A stretch of DNA of 64,000 bases, taken from assembly GCF_030287445.1 (NCBI RefSeq), contig NZ_JASVWB010000002.1, positions 2,852,001 through 2,916,000 of the forward strand, given 5' to 3'. A model generated the notes under the pieces. The model was given only the letters and a program-made list of their open reading frames with translations. It was not told the DNA's origin and made no database searches. A program made the position numbers and the translations under genes. Of this stretch, positions 17,501 through 28,263 are shown piece by piece (positions within the stretch are counted from its first letter, which is position 1; the number at the start of each line of letters is the position of its first letter). The DNA comes from Streptomyces sp. ALI-76-A (lineage in GTDB: Bacteria > Actinomycetota > Actinomycetes > Streptomycetales > Streptomycetaceae).

Positions 17501-17669
17501 CTAGTGCCGCGGCAGGCAACGTTCGCCCCGTCGCGACGCCCGGCACGCCCTCTCGCCGCACCGGCCGAAAGCCCAAGTACATCCAGTACGAGGGCTTCCG
17601 GCCGGCACGCCGAGAGCACGCACCGGACGCCGCTCCTTGACGGGCAAACGTTGCCTGCCGCGGCACTAG
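17501..17669. repeat. 169-bp palindromic MITE-like repeat, copy 1
   Basis: The ends are 23-bp perfect inverted repeats beginning CTAGTGCCGCGGCAGGCAAC, and the two halves are imperfectly complementary throughout, so the unit can fold into one long hairpin. A second copy at 60483-60651 is inverted and differs at three positions. The right end supplies the TAG stop codon of the phosphatase gene. No transposase is encoded. The short frames it contains (MPRQATFA-type) are not treated as genes. Confidence 0.9.
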
Positions 17670-19288
17670 TTCTTCACTTGCAGCGCCAGCATGGCGATGT
17701 CGTCCTCACGGTCGTGACCGAAGCAGGCCAGGAGGGTGTCGCACAGGGCGTCCAGTCCGGGCAGGGCGCCGGAAGCCGCCGCGCGGAGCTGTTCCATGGA
17801 GATCTCCAGGTCCGTGCCCCGGTTCTCGATCAGGCCGTCGGTGACCATGAGGAGCCGGTCGGTGGGCTCGAGGAACAGCTCGGTGGGCTCCGGGTGGGGC
17901 AGGCCCAGGCCGAGCAGCGGGCCGGCGGCCTTGGCGTAGTCGGCGCTGCCGGTGTCCCGGATGATCAGCGGCGGGATGTGGCCGGCGTTGGCGATGCGGA
18001 CGCGTCCGGTGGCGGGGTCGACCAGGATCAGGCAGACGGTGGCCGTGACGTAGGCGTGGTAGTGCTGGAGCATCCGGTCGAGACGTGCGGCGAGGACCGC
18101 CGGGTCGCTCTCGTCGACGCAGTAGGCGCGCAGCGCGTGCCGGATCTCGACCATGACGGTGGCCGCCTCCAGGGAGTGCCCGACCACGTCCCCGACCGCG
18201 GCGAGCACGCCGCCCGGGGTGCGCAGCGCGGCGTAGAAGTCGCCGCCGATCTCGGTGTCCCGGGACGCGGGCACGTAGCGGACCACGACCTCCATGCCCG
18301 GCAGCTCGGGCAGCCGGTGCGGCTGGGGCAGGAAGCTGTGCTGGAGGGTGAGGGCGACGTGCCGCTCGACCTGGTACATGAGCAGCGGCTCGGCGGCCAG
18401 CGCGGTGGCCTGGGCGAGCCGGGCGACCAGGGCCTCGTCCTCCGGGTTCACCGGGCGCGTCCCGCGGGTGGGCGTGGCCAGGCACACCGCGGAGTTGCCG
18501 TCCTGGGTGAGGTTGAGCACCAGGCGGGCGTCGTGCTGCACGCCGGGCCGGAAGAACCCGGCGGGCCACATCGGCGCCGACACCGTGGTGATCTGCACCC
18601 CGGCCTGCCCCCGGGTGAGCCGCCGCAGCAGGTGGGCCACGGCCCGGTGGGCGCCCTCGTCGGGCAGCGCGAGCGAGGTGCGGTCCCGGGAGGTGGCGCG
18701 TACCAGTTCGTCGTCGGGGCCGAGGACGAAGACGGCGGCGGGAGCGCCGGTGAGCCGCGCGGTGCCGTCGGCGGCGGCGTCGGCGAGTTCCTGGAGGGAG
18801 CGTGCCGCCTGGATGGTGACGATCGTCTCCGACAGCAGGGTCAGCCGCCGGGCCAGCGCCTGGTCGTCGGCGCGCAGCCGGGCGGCGCGCACCGCGGCCC
18901 GGACCACCGCGTCGATCTCCTCGGGCTCGGCGGGCACCGTCAGATAGGCTTCGCCGCCCGCCTCCAGCCCCTGGCAGCGGTCGCCGGGGGCCACGGCGGC
19001 GGCCGAGAAGTGGACGACGGGCAGGCCGGCCATGTGCGGCCGGGCCTTGAGCCGGCGGCACAGTTCGAAGCCGCTCATGTCCGGCAGGCCCACGTCGACG
19101 AGGGCCACGTCGGGCAGGGTGCCCTTGCGCAGCCGCACGTCGAGTTCCACGAGTGCCTCGGCGCCGGTGGCGACCGCGACGACCTGGTGACCGGCGCGGC
19201 GCAGCACGGCGCCCATGGCGTACCGACTGGCCGCCACGTCGTCCACGACCAGCACGGTCGTGTCTGTCCGCTTGCCGTTGACGTCCAT
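17666..19288 (-). CDS. REC-GAF-SpoIIE (PP2C-type) serine phosphatase regulator
   Basis: A 540-aa cytoplasmic signalling protein. Residues about 10-125 form a receiver domain (VLVVDDVAASR, phosphoacceptor Asp in VALVDVGLPDMSGFEL). The middle, about 145-310, is GAF-like (LQELADAAADGTARLTGAPA). The C-terminal PP2C-SpoIIE domain has RDTEIGGDFYAAL, AVGDVVGHSLEAATVM and DRLLMVTDGLIENRG, which carry the metal-binding aspartates; it ends REDDIAMLALQVKN. Such proteins act on anti-anti-sigma factors or similar. The ATG at 19288 has AGGGG about 7 nt upstream, better than the GTG at 19306. Its TAG stop lies in the adjacent repeat. Confidence 0.9.
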   Translation of the reverse strand: MDVNGKRTDTTVLVVDDVAASRYAMGAVLRRAGHQVVAVATGAEALVELDVRLRKGTLPDVALVDVGLPDMSGFELCRRLKARPHMAGLPVVHFSAAAVAPGDRCQGLEAGGEAYLTVPAEPEEIDAVVRAAVRAARLRADDQALARRLTLLSETIVTIQAARSLQELADAAADGTARLTGAPAAVFVLGPDDELVRATSRDRTSLALPDEGAHRAVAHLLRRLTRGQAGVQITTVSAPMWPAGFFRPGVQHDARLVLNLTQDGNSAVCLATPTRGTRPVNPEDEALVARLAQATALAAEPLLMYQVERHVALTLQHSFLPQPHRLPELPGMEVVVRYVPASRDTEIGGDFYAALRTPGGVLAAVGDVVGHSLEAATVMVEIRHALRAYCVDESDPAVLAARLDRMLQHYHAYVTATVCLILVDPATGRVRIANAGHIPPLIIRDTGSADYAKAAGPLLGLGLPHPEPTELFLEPTDRLLMVTDGLIENRGTDLEISMEQLRAAASGALPGLDALCDTLLACFGHDREDDIAMLALQVKN

Positions 19289-19357
19289 ATCAGCCCCTGG
19301 ACACACCGGTGGGGCAGACCGGGGTTCAGGGTCTGCCCCACCAAGGTAATGCCCTTG

Positions 19358-22300
19358 TCAGGGAGTCGGCGAGAATACGGCCACGGTCCGCCCCGGAACG
19401 GCGAACGTGCCCGATACACGCTCGTGGGACGCGGACTTGACGATAGGGTCCGCGCCCGCCGCCTGCGCCGGGTGCAGACGGTAGCCGGTCCCGGCGAGCG
19501 CGTGGACGCGCTGCTCCTGCCGTCGCGGCGTCGCGTTGAACACGACGACCAGGTCCCCGAGCCGCATGGTGATCACTCCCGGCGTCTCGTCCTTCCCGGA
19601 CAGCGGGAAGGAGAGGGCCGACTGCACCTGTCCGGCCGTGTCGAGGGAGAAGACCCGTTCCGTCGTACGGATCCGCAGCAGGTCCCGGTACGCGGCCGAG
19701 GATCCCTCGATCTGCGGGCAGCCGACCCGCACCGTGCTCAACAGGGGCTTGGCGTACGGCCACTTGGAGGCGTTGTCGGCCGCCATCGGCAGTCCGCGGC
19801 CGAAGCCGTTGCCGTCCTGGCAGTTCCAGTGGACGGCGTTGAACCAGTCGCCGCTGTCGTAGGAGTTGCGGTCCAGGGACTTGGAGCGCAGCAGGTCGGT
19901 GCCGGCCTGGGAGAGGGACGGTCCCTGCGAGAGGGTGGCCGTCGCCATGGCGAGGACCTGCGCGCGGGCCCGGTCGGACGGGGAGGTGCCCGCCGGCAGC
20001 TTGAAGGCGAGCGCGTCGAACAGGGTCTCGTTGTCGTGCGCGTCGGCGTAGGCGAGGGCGTCACCGGGGGCGTCCGCGTACCCGGCGGGCTGGCCGTTGT
20101 AGTCGACCTGGGCGCCGGTGACCTCCTTGCCGGCGGTGTCGGTGAAGGTGAACGCCTTGAGGTTGCCGGAGAGGCCCACCTTGATCAGGTCCTGGTAGTG
20201 CAGCAGGCGGGCCTTCTGCTCGGCCGGAGTGCCGTTGCCCGTCGACGCGTTGGGGTCGGTGGACAGGCCGGACGCGAAGCCCTGGACGCCGGGGTCCTCG
20301 TCGAAGGGGCCGCCGCCGCGCACGGCGTCACGGGCCCGGTCGGAGAAGGTGGCGACGCCGGTGCCGGCCATGTTCCGCTGTGTGGCCTGCACGAAACGGG
20401 CGTCGTCGGCGACCTCGCCGAAGTTCCAGCCCTCGCCGTACAGGATGATCTTCCTGCCGTCGACGCCGTCCTCGGCCGGGGTCAGCGCGTCCAGGGCCTT
20501 CCTGACCGCGAGGATGTTGGCCTTCGGGTGGTGGCCCATCAGGTCGAAGCGGAAGCCGTCGACCTTGTACTCCCTGGCCCAGGTGACGATCGAGTCGACG
20601 ACCAGCTTGCTCATCATGGCGTTCTCGGTGGCCGTGTTGGCACAGCAGGTGCTGGTGGCGACCGACCCGTCGGCGAGCAGCCGCTGGTAGTAGCCGGGCA
20701 CGATCCGGTCGAGGACGCTGGTGTCCGCCTGGCCGCTGGCGGCCGTGTGGTTGTAGACGACGTCCATGACGACCCTCAGGCCGTCCTCGTTCAGCGCCTT
20801 GACCATCTCGCGGAACTCGACGGTACGACGGGTGCCGTCGGGGTCCGTCGCGTACGAGCCCTCGGGAACCGTGTAGTGGTAGGGGTCGTAGCCCCAGTTG
20901 TAGGCGTCCTTCGCGGCGGCCTTCGCCACGCACTCCTGCTGCTGGTCGGAGTCGGCCGGGTGGGAGGGCAGGTCGCAGTCGGCGGTCGTCCGGTCGGACT
21001 CGCGCTCGGGGATGGTGGCGATGTCGAAGGCGGGCAGGAGATGCACGTACGACGTGCCCGCCTTCGCCAGCTTCCGCAGGTGCCGGGAGCCGTCGCTGTC
21101 CTGGTCGGTGAAGGCGAGGTAGGTGCCCGGGTGCGCGGCCGTCCGGTCGGCGACCGAGAAGTCCCGGATGTGCAGCTCCTGGATCTGGGCGTCCTTGAGG
21201 GGCACGGCCTTGGGCTTGACCAGTGAGGACCATCCCTTCGGGGCCAGGGACCCGTCGGCGAGGTCGACGAGCAGGCTGCGCTCGGAGTCCGCGGTCAGGG
21301 CGACCGCGTAGGGGTCGGTGACCTTGTTGGTGACGACCTGGCGGACGCTGGGCGCCCACACCGTCACGACGTACCGGTAGGGCTTGTTCTTCCAGGACCG
21401 GGGGCCGGTGACGGACCAGACTCCGGTGGTGGCGTCGCGCCTCATGGGAACCGTGGAGCCGGCCACTTCGAGCTTGACGGACTGCGCGGTCGGCGCCCAG
21501 ACGGCCGGCGTGGGACGGCCGTCGCGGAACGTCGGCCCGAGCCGCGCCTTCGTCGCGGCGGGGTACAGATCGTCGAGCGCGCCGGCGATCTGGACCCCCG
21601 TCGCGGCGAGGACGGCACCGTTGGCGGCCCGCTGGGAGGCGACGAGCTGGCCGGTGAGGGCCTCGCGCACCCGGTCGCGGTCGCGCGGGTCGACGGACCA
21701 GGCGGTGGAGTCCTTCAGGTGCGGGAACCTCGCCTTCTGGGCGTCGGTCAGCGTGGTCCTCGACAGCCGGAGCCACCTCTGGTCGTCGCTGCTCAGCGTT
21801 CCGTCCCGCACCTCGATCGAACCGTCGCGGGAGGACAGCAGCTGGGTGGAGGCGGCCGCGGCGGAGCCGTTCCACACGACCGTGTTCCGGTCGGTCCACA
21901 CCGCCCTGGACGTGGTGAGGTCCAGTGCGGCGGCGGAGCCGGCCGGCTGCGGGAGCAGGTACTTCTGCTCGCCGCTCAGCAGCCACACCTCATGGCCGTT
22001 CGCCGTGAGGTCGAGCGACTGGTCGGTGGGCAGGTCCTTCTCGTCGCCCTTGTGGAGGATGTAGCCGAGGCTGGTGGCACCGCTGGTGAGCGGGACCTCG
22101 AAGACCGCGCCGTAGGGGTCGGTCCGCACCGGCTTCAGGGGGTGCGACCAGTCGGTGGGAGTCGCGGCGCCGGTCCAGACATGCAGGCCCCAGCCGTCGT
22201 AGTCGGCGTCGGCGCGGTGGTAGTGCAGGACGGCCTTGGTCCGGTCCGGGGCCGGGACGTCGGGCCGCTCGGTGCGTACCTCCGCCTTGCCCTGCTCGAT

Positions 22301-24760
22301 CCACACCTCGCCGGTCCGGGTGACGTCGATCGTGCGGTCGGCGGAGACGTCCTTGTCGCCGTCCTCGTCGATGACCAGGAACCCGACGTTCGAGGCGCCG
22401 GGCTTCAGCTTGACGTAGGCGAAGGCGCCGTACGCGTCCCGGCCGATGAACGGGTGGCTGTCCGGCCAGGTGGTCGACTCGCCGTCGGCGAGGTCGCCCC
22501 AGGCGTACAGGCCCCAGTCGGCGTAGTCGCCGTCGGCGCGCTTGTAGTGCACGATCACGTGGTCCCGGGAGGAGGCGGTGGGGATCTCGGGGGCGGGCGG
22601 GGTGCCGGTGGTGCCGACGGCCGTCGCGCTCGCCGTGCGGCCCGCCGAGTCGACGACGACCGCCTTGTAACGCAGGGCGGTTCCGGCCGGTACGTCCTGG
22701 TCGAGGGTCTGCGTGACCTTGTACGGGGCGTGGTCGGCGGAGCCCAGGGTCCGCCATCCGCCGGTGCCGACCTGGGCGGCGAAGACGACCCGGTTCAGCT
22801 GTCCCCCGGCCACGTCGGCGCTCAGCTCGACCGTGCCGGTGGCTCCGGCGGCGGGGGCCTTCAGGGTGATCGTCGGCTCGGTGGCGGGCTCGGGGAGCCG
22901 GCCGGCCGCCTTGAGGACGATCGCCGACCCGGCCGGGACGGTGACGGTGATCTTCTTGCCGGCGTCGGAGGCCGTCGTGGCGGACGTGCCGTGGATCCCC
23001 CGGAACCGCGTGCCCGCCGAACCGGTCGGGAAGGTCGCCGTCCTCGCCTCGGCGGCGTTGTTGAAGGCGACGACGTACTCGGTCCCGGACCGGGCGTCGG
23101 TGCGGGAGACGGCGTAGACACCGGGTCCGTCGGCCGCGTACCGCTCGGTCTGCACGCCGTCCGTCAGCGCGGGGTTCGCCTTGCGCAGCGCGGCGAGGCG
23201 GGCGATCTGCCGGTACAGCGGCGCGCTGGTGTCGTAGGCGTCGCTCGCGTGGGTGCGGTCGGTGCCGATCTCGTCGTCGTCGAGGTAGTCGGCGGTGCGG
23301 GAGGCGAACATCGGCTGGCGGGCGTCCTTGTCGCCGCCGGCGCCGGTGAAGCCCTGCTCGTCGCCGTAGTAGACGACGGGGTTGCCGCGGCTGAGGAACA
23401 TCAGCTCGTTGGCGAGCCTGTCCTTCCGCAGCAGCTCGGCGTCGGTCGCCCGCGGGTTGTCCTGGCGCAGGAAGTGGCCGATGCGGCCCATGTCGTGGTT
23501 GCCGAGGAAGGTGACCTGCTCGTACGCGTTGGCCTTGTCGGTCGTGTACCTGTAGTCGTCACCGAAGACGGACGCGAGCTTCCGCGCGCTGCCGCCCTGG
23601 GAGGCGTACTGGCGGGCCGCCTCCTGGAAGGGGAAGTCGAGCGTGGCGTCGAGACGGCCCTGGGTGACGTAGGGCGACGTGACCGACGTGTCGGCGGAGT
23701 AGACCTCGCCGAACATGAAGAAGTCGTCGCGCCCCTGCCTGGCCGCGTAGGCGTCCAGGGCCGTCGCCCACTGGGTCCAGAACTCCATGTCGACGTGTTT
23801 CACGGTGTCGATCCGGAAGCCGTCGATGTCGAAGTCCCGCACCCAGCGCTGGTAGATCCGCTCCATGCCGCTGACGACCTCGGGGCGCTCGGTCCACAGG
23901 TCGTCGAGGCCGGAGAAGTCCCCGTACGTCGTCGACTCGCCGGCGTAGGTCGAGTCGCCGCGGTTGTGGTACATCGTCGGGTCGTTGAGCCAGGAGGGGA
24001 CCTTGACGTCCTTCTTGGCGGCGGGCACCACGGGGGTGCGCGGGAAGGAGCCGGTGTCGACCCGCGGGAACCGGCTGCCGCCCGCGTGATCCGCGTCGTC
24101 GAAGGGCTCGCCGTCCTTCGTCAGGTACGGGAAGGCGCCCTTGGAGAGGTACTCGTAGGACTTCTCCTGGTAGTCGACGACGTCGGCGGTGTGGTTGGTG
24201 ATGACGTCGAAGAAGACCTTCATGCCCTTGGCGTGGGCCTTGGAGATGAGGTTCTCCAGGTCCTGGTTGGTGCCGAAGTGCGGGTCGACCTGGGTGAAGT
24301 CGGTGATCCAGTAACCGTGGTAGCCGGCGGAGGCGTTGGCGCCGGTGCCCTGCACGGGCTGGTTCTTGAAGATCGGGGCCATCCAGAGGGCGGTGGTACC
24401 CAGGCCCTTGATGTAGTCGAGCTTCCTGGTCAGGCCCTTGAGGTCGCCGCCCTGGTAGAAGCCCTTGTCGGTGGGGTCGTAGCCGGTGGCGAGGCGGGAA
24501 CCGGTCAGGCCGCCCCGGTCGTTGGCGTTGTCCCCGTCGGCGAAGCGGTCCGGCAGGACGAAGTAGAACTGCTCGCGGGTGAGGTCGTGGCGGGCGGCGG
24601 TCTTCGCCAGCTTCGCGTCGGACGGGGGCGCCGGCGGGGCGTCGGCCCGGGCGGCGAGGGGCTGGACGAGCGCTGCGGTCAACGCGGTCGCGACGACCGC
24701 GGCGACCCGTCCGGCGTGGGTGGTACGGCGCCTCGACGGCACCGGCCATCTCGGTATCAC
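19358..24760 (-). CDS. pulA: Secreted amylopullulanase (two GH13 domains, two CBM41)
   Basis: An 1800-aa exported starch and pullulan hydrolase. A signal peptide covers about residues 1-40. The first GH13 alpha-amylase domain starts at [15 protein letters not shown] and has its nucleophile in [11 protein letters not shown] near 315 and FLGNHDMGR near 420. A beta-sandwich follows, then two CBM41-type modules ([18 protein letters not shown] near 737, [19 protein letters not shown] near 845). Next are a pullulanase N-domain/CBM48 ([14 protein letters not shown] near 1088) and a second GH13 domain of the pullulanase type ([11 protein letters not shown] near 1403). GTG start with AAGGAG upstream. 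It is 138 bp downstream of the amylase gene and has its own MalR-like site. The symbol is by analogy. Confidence 0.93.
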   Translation of the reverse strand: MIPRWPVPSRRRTTHAGRVAAVVATALTAALVQPLAARADAPPAPPSDAKLAKTAARHDLTREQFYFVLPDRFADGDNANDRGGLTGSRLATGYDPTDKGFYQGGDLKGLTRKLDYIKGLGTTALWMAPIFKNQPVQGTGANASAGYHGYWITDFTQVDPHFGTNQDLENLISKAHAKGMKVFFDVITNHTADVVDYQEKSYEYLSKGAFPYLTKDGEPFDDADHAGGSRFPRVDTGSFPRTPVVPAAKKDVKVPSWLNDPTMYHNRGDSTYAGESTTYGDFSGLDDLWTERPEVVSGMERIYQRWVRDFDIDGFRIDTVKHVDMEFWTQWATALDAYAARQGRDDFFMFGEVYSADTSVTSPYVTQGRLDATLDFPFQEAARQYASQGGSARKLASVFGDDYRYTTDKANAYEQVTFLGNHDMGRIGHFLRQDNPRATDAELLRKDRLANELMFLSRGNPVVYYGDEQGFTGAGGDKDARQPMFASRTADYLDDDEIGTDRTHASDAYDTSAPLYRQIARLAALRKANPALTDGVQTERYAADGPGVYAVSRTDARSGTEYVVAFNNAAEARTATFPTGSAGTRFRGIHGTSATTASDAGKKITVTVPAGSAIVLKAAGRLPEPATEPTITLKAPAAGATGTVELSADVAGGQLNRVVFAAQVGTGGWRTLGSADHAPYKVTQTLDQDVPAGTALRYKAVVVDSAGRTASATAVGTTGTPPAPEIPTASSRDHVIVHYKRADGDYADWGLYAWGDLADGESTTWPDSHPFIGRDAYGAFAYVKLKPGASNVGFLVIDEDGDKDVSADRTIDVTRTGEVWIEQGKAEVRTERPDVPAPDRTKAVLHYHRADADYDGWGLHVWTGAATPTDWSHPLKPVRTDPYGAVFEVPLTSGATSLGYILHKGDEKDLPTDQSLDLTANGHEVWLLSGEQKYLLPQPAGSAAALDLTTSRAVWTDRNTVVWNGSAAAASTQLLSSRDGSIEVRDGTLSSDDQRWLRLSRTTLTDAQKARFPHLKDSTAWSVDPRDRDRVREALTGQLVASQRAANGAVLAATGVQIAGALDDLYPAATKARLGPTFRDGRPTPAVWAPTAQSVKLEVAGSTVPMRRDATTGVWSVTGPRSWKNKPYRYVVTVWAPSVRQVVTNKVTDPYAVALTADSERSLLVDLADGSLAPKGWSSLVKPKAVPLKDAQIQELHIRDFSVADRTAAHPGTYLAFTDQDSDGSRHLRKLAKAGTSYVHLLPAFDIATIPERESDRTTADCDLPSHPADSDQQQECVAKAAAKDAYNWGYDPYHYTVPEGSYATDPDGTRRTVEFREMVKALNEDGLRVVMDVVYNHTAASGQADTSVLDRIVPGYYQRLLADGSVATSTCCANTATENAMMSKLVVDSIVTWAREYKVDGFRFDLMGHHPKANILAVRKALDALTPAEDGVDGRKIILYGEGWNFGEVADDARFVQATQRNMAGTGVATFSDRARDAVRGGGPFDEDPGVQGFASGLSTDPNASTGNGTPAEQKARLLHYQDLIKVGLSGNLKAFTFTDTAGKEVTGAQVDYNGQPAGYADAPGDALAYADAHDNETLFDALAFKLPAGTSPSDRARAQVLAMATATLSQGPSLSQAGTDLLRSKSLDRNSYDSGDWFNAVHWNCQDGNGFGRGLPMAADNASKWPYAKPLLSTVRVGCPQIEGSSAAYRDLLRIRTTERVFSLDTAGQVQSALSFPLSGKDETPGVITMRLGDLVVVFNATPRRQEQRVHALAGTGYRLHPAQAAGADPIVKSASHERVSGTFAVPGRTVAVFSPTP

Positions 24761-24829
24761 GGCAGTGAACTCCTTGCGATGACGGCTCTCGTGGGTCCGA
24801 CCCCGCGCGACCGTATCGCCGCCGAAAGA

Positions 24830-24850
24830 CTTTCAGCAAGGGTCCTGCAA
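24830..24850 (-). promoter_or_regulatory. MalR-like operator upstream of the amylopullulanase gene
   Basis: CTTTCAGCAAG and TCCTGCAA lie about 80 bp before the pulA start. On the coding strand they read TTGCAGGA and CTTGCTGAAAG, the same words as before the amylase gene. MalR binding is inferred. Confidence 0.6.
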
Positions 24851-24898
24851 TGACCGGAAAGAACTTTCAATTTGGACGATCGGCGCGAGGTCGGCGAC

Positions 24899-26269
24899 TC
24901 AGCAGCTCGACTTGCCCACGTGGATCGCGAGGGCGGTGCGGGCGCCGAGGGCGGCGGTGAACCGCCCGCTGCCGTCGACGGTCACGGTCCTGTTGTTCTG
25001 CACGTCGCAGTACGTGCCCGCGGGCAGCGAGGTCTGGAACGTGCGGCTCAGGCCGCCCGCCTCGTGGTTGACGACGACGTACCCCTTGGCGCCCCGGCCG
25101 AAGGCGATGGCGTCCGCCCCGTTGTCCCACCAGTGGGTGACCGGTTCGCCGCGGGTGGCGTTGCGGAAGGCGACCATGCGCGAGATCTCCGGCCAGGCGT
25201 GCTGGCACTTCCAGCCGTTCTGCCAACAGGTGCCGACGGCCCCGCCGTCGGGCGGGCCGGCGTCCGCGTTGGACCACTCGTAGCCGGAGTTGACGTCCGG
25301 GGCGCCGTAGGGCCAGGCGAGCATGAAGACGTTGGCCAGCGTGTAGGTGGCGCCGTCCCTGTAGCTGAGCGTGGAACCGTTGCGCTCGGTGTCGTGGTTG
25401 TCGACGAAGACACCGGCGGCCGAGCTCTTCAGGTACCCCCAGCCCTCACCGTAGTTCTTCAGGTAGGCGAGGTTCTCCCGGGTGAACACGCGCTTGAGGT
25501 CGTACGCGTACCGGAACTCCTGCACGTCGCCGTTACCGGTGTACTCGGCCGGCTGGACGGCCTCTCCGCCGCCGAAGATGACCTCCTGCTTCCAGTACGC
25601 GCCCGGGTTGCCCAGCCGGGACTTGATGTTCGCGAGGTCCGCCGCGGGGATGTGCTTGGCGCCGTCGACGCGGAAGCCGTCCACCCCGTGGGCGAGCAGG
25701 GAGTTCAGGTAGCCCGCGATGGCCGAGCGGACGTACTCCTCGCCCGTGTCCAGGTCGGCGAGGCCGAGGAGTTCGCAGTTCTGGACGTCGGCGCGGTCGG
25801 CGTAGTCGGTGATCGTGGAGGTGCAGTCGTCGAAGTCGTACGACGAGTACAGGCCCGGATAGGCGTACTTGGTGTACGACGAGCCGCCGGTGCCGGTGCC
25901 GCCGCCCGCCGACATGTGGTTGATCACGGTGTCGACGACGACCTTCACGCCCGCCGCGTGACACGTGTCGACCATGCTCCGGAACGCGGCGGCGTCACCG
26001 AGCCGGCCGGCGATCCGGTAGCTGACCGGCTGGTACGACGTCCACCACTGCGCGCCCTGTATGTGCTCGGCGGGCGGTGAGACCTGGACGTATCCGTATC
26101 CGGCGGGGCCGAGGGCGGTGGTGCACTCCTTCGCCACCGAGGCGAAGTTCCACTCGAAGAGGACGGCGGTGACGTCCTTGGCGCCGGGCGGGGAGGCGTG
26201 TGCGACGGTCGGGGTCATGACAAGGGCCGCCGCGAGGGCGAGGGCCCCCGAAAGGGTTGAGCGTGCCAT
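24899..26269 (-). CDS. amlA: Secreted alpha-amylase (GH13)
   Basis: A 456-aa extracellular endo-amylase. Signal peptide: [18 protein letters not shown] to about residue 27 (VAHA). The GH13 barrel shows [10 protein letters not shown] near 107, the nucleophile in [11 protein letters not shown] near 197, the acid/base Glu in [10 protein letters not shown] near 225 and the Asp in [10 protein letters not shown] near 293. A C-terminal beta domain follows with the Cys pair near YCDVQNN and KSSC. Length matches Streptomyces amylases without a starch-binding domain. The ATG at 26269 is chosen for the signal peptide and the GAAGGAA upstream; the longer frame is non-coding leader. A MalR-like operator precedes it. 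Confidence 0.94.
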   Translation of the reverse strand: MARSTLSGALALAAALVMTPTVAHASPPGAKDVTAVLFEWNFASVAKECTTALGPAGYGYVQVSPPAEHIQGAQWWTSYQPVSYRIAGRLGDAAAFRSMVDTCHAAGVKVVVDTVINHMSAGGGTGTGGSSYTKYAYPGLYSSYDFDDCTSTITDYADRADVQNCELLGLADLDTGEEYVRSAIAGYLNSLLAHGVDGFRVDGAKHIPAADLANIKSRLGNPGAYWKQEVIFGGGEAVQPAEYTGNGDVQEFRYAYDLKRVFTRENLAYLKNYGEGWGYLKSSAAGVFVDNHDTERNGSTLSYRDGATYTLANVFMLAWPYGAPDVNSGYEWSNADAGPPDGGAVGTCWQNGWKCQHAWPEISRMVAFRNATRGEPVTHWWDNGADAIAFGRGAKGYVVVNHEAGGLSRTFQTSLPAGTYCDVQNNRTVTVDGSGRFTAALGARTALAIHVGKSSC

Positions 26270-26294
26270 GTGTGGGGTTCCTTCGTCTTTGAAG

Positions 26295-26325
26295 GTTCTT
26301 GCTGAAAGCTCCAGCAAACTTGCGG
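26295..26325 (-). promoter_or_regulatory. MalR-like operator of the amylase promoter
   Basis: CTTGCTGAAAG and CAGCAAACTTGC occur 26-55 bp upstream of the amylase start. They are CTTGC/GCAAG-type words of the kind described in Streptomyces aml promoters for maltose induction and glucose repression. Confidence 0.7.
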
Positions 26326-26341
26326 TGACGCAGATGTTAAA

Positions 26342-26369
26342 GGCCCGCTGCCGGAAAGGGCAGCGGGCC
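26342..26369 (-). terminator. Terminator after aglA
   Basis: GGCCCGCTGCC and GGCAGCGGGCC form an 11-bp stem with a 6-nt loop, followed by TTTAA on the transcribed strand, 36 bp after the aglA stop. A CTTGCA word lies in the intervening DNA. Confidence 0.8.
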
Positions 26370-26404
26370 GGACGAAGTTGATGCAAGAACTTCCGAAGAC
26401 GCCG

Positions 26405-28084
26405 TCAGACGGTCGTCCACCACACCGTCGTGTCCGCCGGCAGCTTCGCCTCGCCCGCCACCTCGGCCACGTCGCCGCTGGTGAGGAGGAGACGTCCGTA
26501 GGCCGGAGTCGTCACCGACTCGCCGCTGGTGTTGGCGACACAGACGAACTCGCCGCGCCGGAAGGCGAGCACGCCCTCGGGAGCCTTGAGCCACTCCACC
26601 GCGTCGCCCGCGCCCAGATCGGGCTGCTCGCGGCGGACGGCGAGAGCCGTGCGGTAGAGCTCCAGGGTGGAGCCGGGGTCACCGGTCTGCGCCTCGATGC
26701 TCAGGTCGGCCCAGGCCGACGGCTGCGGCAGCCAGCTGCCGCCCGTGCCGAAGCCGTACGACGAGCCCTCGCGCGTCCACGGGATCGGCACCCGGCAGCC
26801 GTCGCGGAAGCCGTCCTGGCCGGCGCCGCGGAAGTACGCCGGGTCCTGGCGGACCTCGTCCGGCAGGTCGACGACGTCCGGGAGGCCGAGTTCCTCGCCC
26901 TGGTAGACGTACGCCGATCCGGGCAGCGCCAGCATGAGCAGGGTGGCGGCGCGGGCGCGGCGCAGGCCGAGGTCGCGGTCGCCCGCCTCGCGGATCTGGG
27001 TGCCGAGGCCGGGCGGGTTGGCGAAGCGGGTGGCGTGCCGCGTCACGTCGTGGTTGGACAGGACCCAGGTGGCGGGAGCGCCCACCGGGCGCATCGCCTC
27101 CAGCGTGCGGTCGATGACGTGGCGGAGTTCGGCCGCGTCCCACGCCGTGCTCAGGTACTGGAAGTTGAACGCCTGGTGCAGTTCGTCCGGACGCACGTAG
27201 TTCGCGGTCCGCTCGATGGTCGGGGTCCACGCCTCGGCCACGAAGATGCGCTCGCCCGCGTACTCGTCGAGCACGGTGCGCCACTGGCGGTAGATCTCGT
27301 GCACGCCGTCCTGGTCGAAGAACGGCATGACATCGTTGCCCAGCAGGGTGACCTGATCGTGGGATCCCAGGTCCGGCAGGCCCTCCGCCTTCACCAGGCC
27401 GTGTGCCACGTCGATCCGGAAGCCGTCGACGCCCATGTCCAGCCAGAAGCGCAGGATGGAACGGAACTCGTCGCCCACGGCGGGGTGTTCCCAGTTGAAG
27501 TCGGGCTGCTCGGGGGCGAAGAGGTGCAGGTACCACTCCCCGTCCGGCACCCTCGTCCAGGCGGGTCCGCCAAAGATCGACTCCCAGTCGTTGGGCGGGA
27601 GTTCGCCGTGCGCGCCCTTGCCGGGGCGGAAGTGGTAGCGGTCCCGCAGCGGTGAGCCGGGGCCCTCGGCGACCGCCCGCCTGAACCACTCGTGCTGGTC
27701 GGAGGAGTGGTTGGGGACCAGGTCGACGATGATCCGCAGGCCCATCCCGTGGGCGTCGCGGATCAGCGCGTCGGCGTCCAGGAGGTTGCCGAACATGGGA
27801 TCCACGGCCCGGTAGTCGGCCACGTCGTAGCCGGCGTCGGCCTGCGGCGAGGCGTAGAAGGGGCTCAGCCACACGGCGTCCACGCCGAGGTCGCGCAGGT
27901 ACGGCAGCCGGGTACGGATGCCCTCCAGGTCCCCCATGCCGTCACCGTTGCTGTCGGCGAAACTGCGCGGGTAGACCTGGTAGATCACCGCGTCCCGCCA
28001 CCAGTCGCGGCGCTTGACGACGGTGGCGACAGCCGCTTCGGGAAAAGGGGTCGGGGCCGGGTCGGCGGAGTGCTGCTGGCTCAT
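26405..28084 (-). CDS. aglA: Alpha-glucosidase (GH13)
   Basis: A 559-aa cytoplasmic exo-glucosidase that releases glucose from imported maltose and maltodextrins. DWWRDAVIYQVYPRSFADSN opens the GH13 barrel. Catalytic regions: GFRIDVAHG near residue 221 (nucleophile), RIFVAEAW near 280 (acid/base) and WVLSNHDVTRH near 345. No signal peptide, consistent with acting after uptake. It is the gene following malG in the malEFG direction, separated by a hairpin at 28182, and is likely under MalR control together with the transporter. Confidence 0.93.
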   Translation of the reverse strand: MSQQHSADPAPTPFPEAAVATVVKRRDWWRDAVIYQVYPRSFADSNGDGMGDLEGIRTRLPYLRDLGVDAVWLSPFYASPQADAGYDVADYRAVDPMFGNLLDADALIRDAHGMGLRIIVDLVPNHSSDQHEWFRRAVAEGPGSPLRDRYHFRPGKGAHGELPPNDWESIFGGPAWTRVPDGEWYLHLFAPEQPDFNWEHPAVGDEFRSILRFWLDMGVDGFRIDVAHGLVKAEGLPDLGSHDQVTLLGNDVMPFFDQDGVHEIYRQWRTVLDEYAGERIFVAEAWTPTIERTANYVRPDELHQAFNFQYLSTAWDAAELRHVIDRTLEAMRPVGAPATWVLSNHDVTRHATRFANPPGLGTQIREAGDRDLGLRRARAATLLMLALPGSAYVYQGEELGLPDVVDLPDEVRQDPAYFRGAGQDGFRDGCRVPIPWTREGSSYGFGTGGSWLPQPSAWADLSIEAQTGDPGSTLELYRTALAVRREQPDLGAGDAVEWLKAPEGVLAFRRGEFVCVANTSGESVTTPAYGRLLLTSGDVAEVAGEAKLPADTTVWWTTV

Positions 28085-28181
28085 GGCGTCCTTGATGTGT
28101 CACGGGGTTCGGGTCATTGAGCTGTGCGTACGGACGGGAGGTCCCCCGCCCGGACGACGCCGGGAGGGGGCGGGACGACGA

Positions 28182-28225
28182 GGCGGCCGCGGTGCCGGCG
28201 GGGTCGGATGGACACCGCGGCCGCC
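28182..28225 (-). terminator. Hairpin between malG and aglA
   Basis: GGCGGCCGCGGTG and CACCGCGGCCGCC form a 13-bp stem with an 18-nt loop, about 40 bp after the malG stop. It may partly end the malEFG transcript before aglA. Confidence 0.7.
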
Positions 28226-28263
28226 ACCCGCGCGCCGTGGCGCGCGGGAGTCCTGGGAAGGGA

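Noticed and set aside
17112..17666. 184-codon form of the tautomerase starting in the palindromic repeat
   Set aside because: The extension is translated repeat DNA, and the catalytic Pro must follow the initiator Met, which fixes the start at 17465.
17504..21226. 1240-codon plus-strand ORF
   Set aside because: It is antisense to the phosphatase and amylopullulanase genes, whose frames hold complete domains. Its protein is a V/G/R/H-rich string without domains, a common artefact of high-GC genes.
21719..24853. 1044-codon plus-strand ORF
   Set aside because: Antisense shadow of the amylopullulanase N-terminal half.
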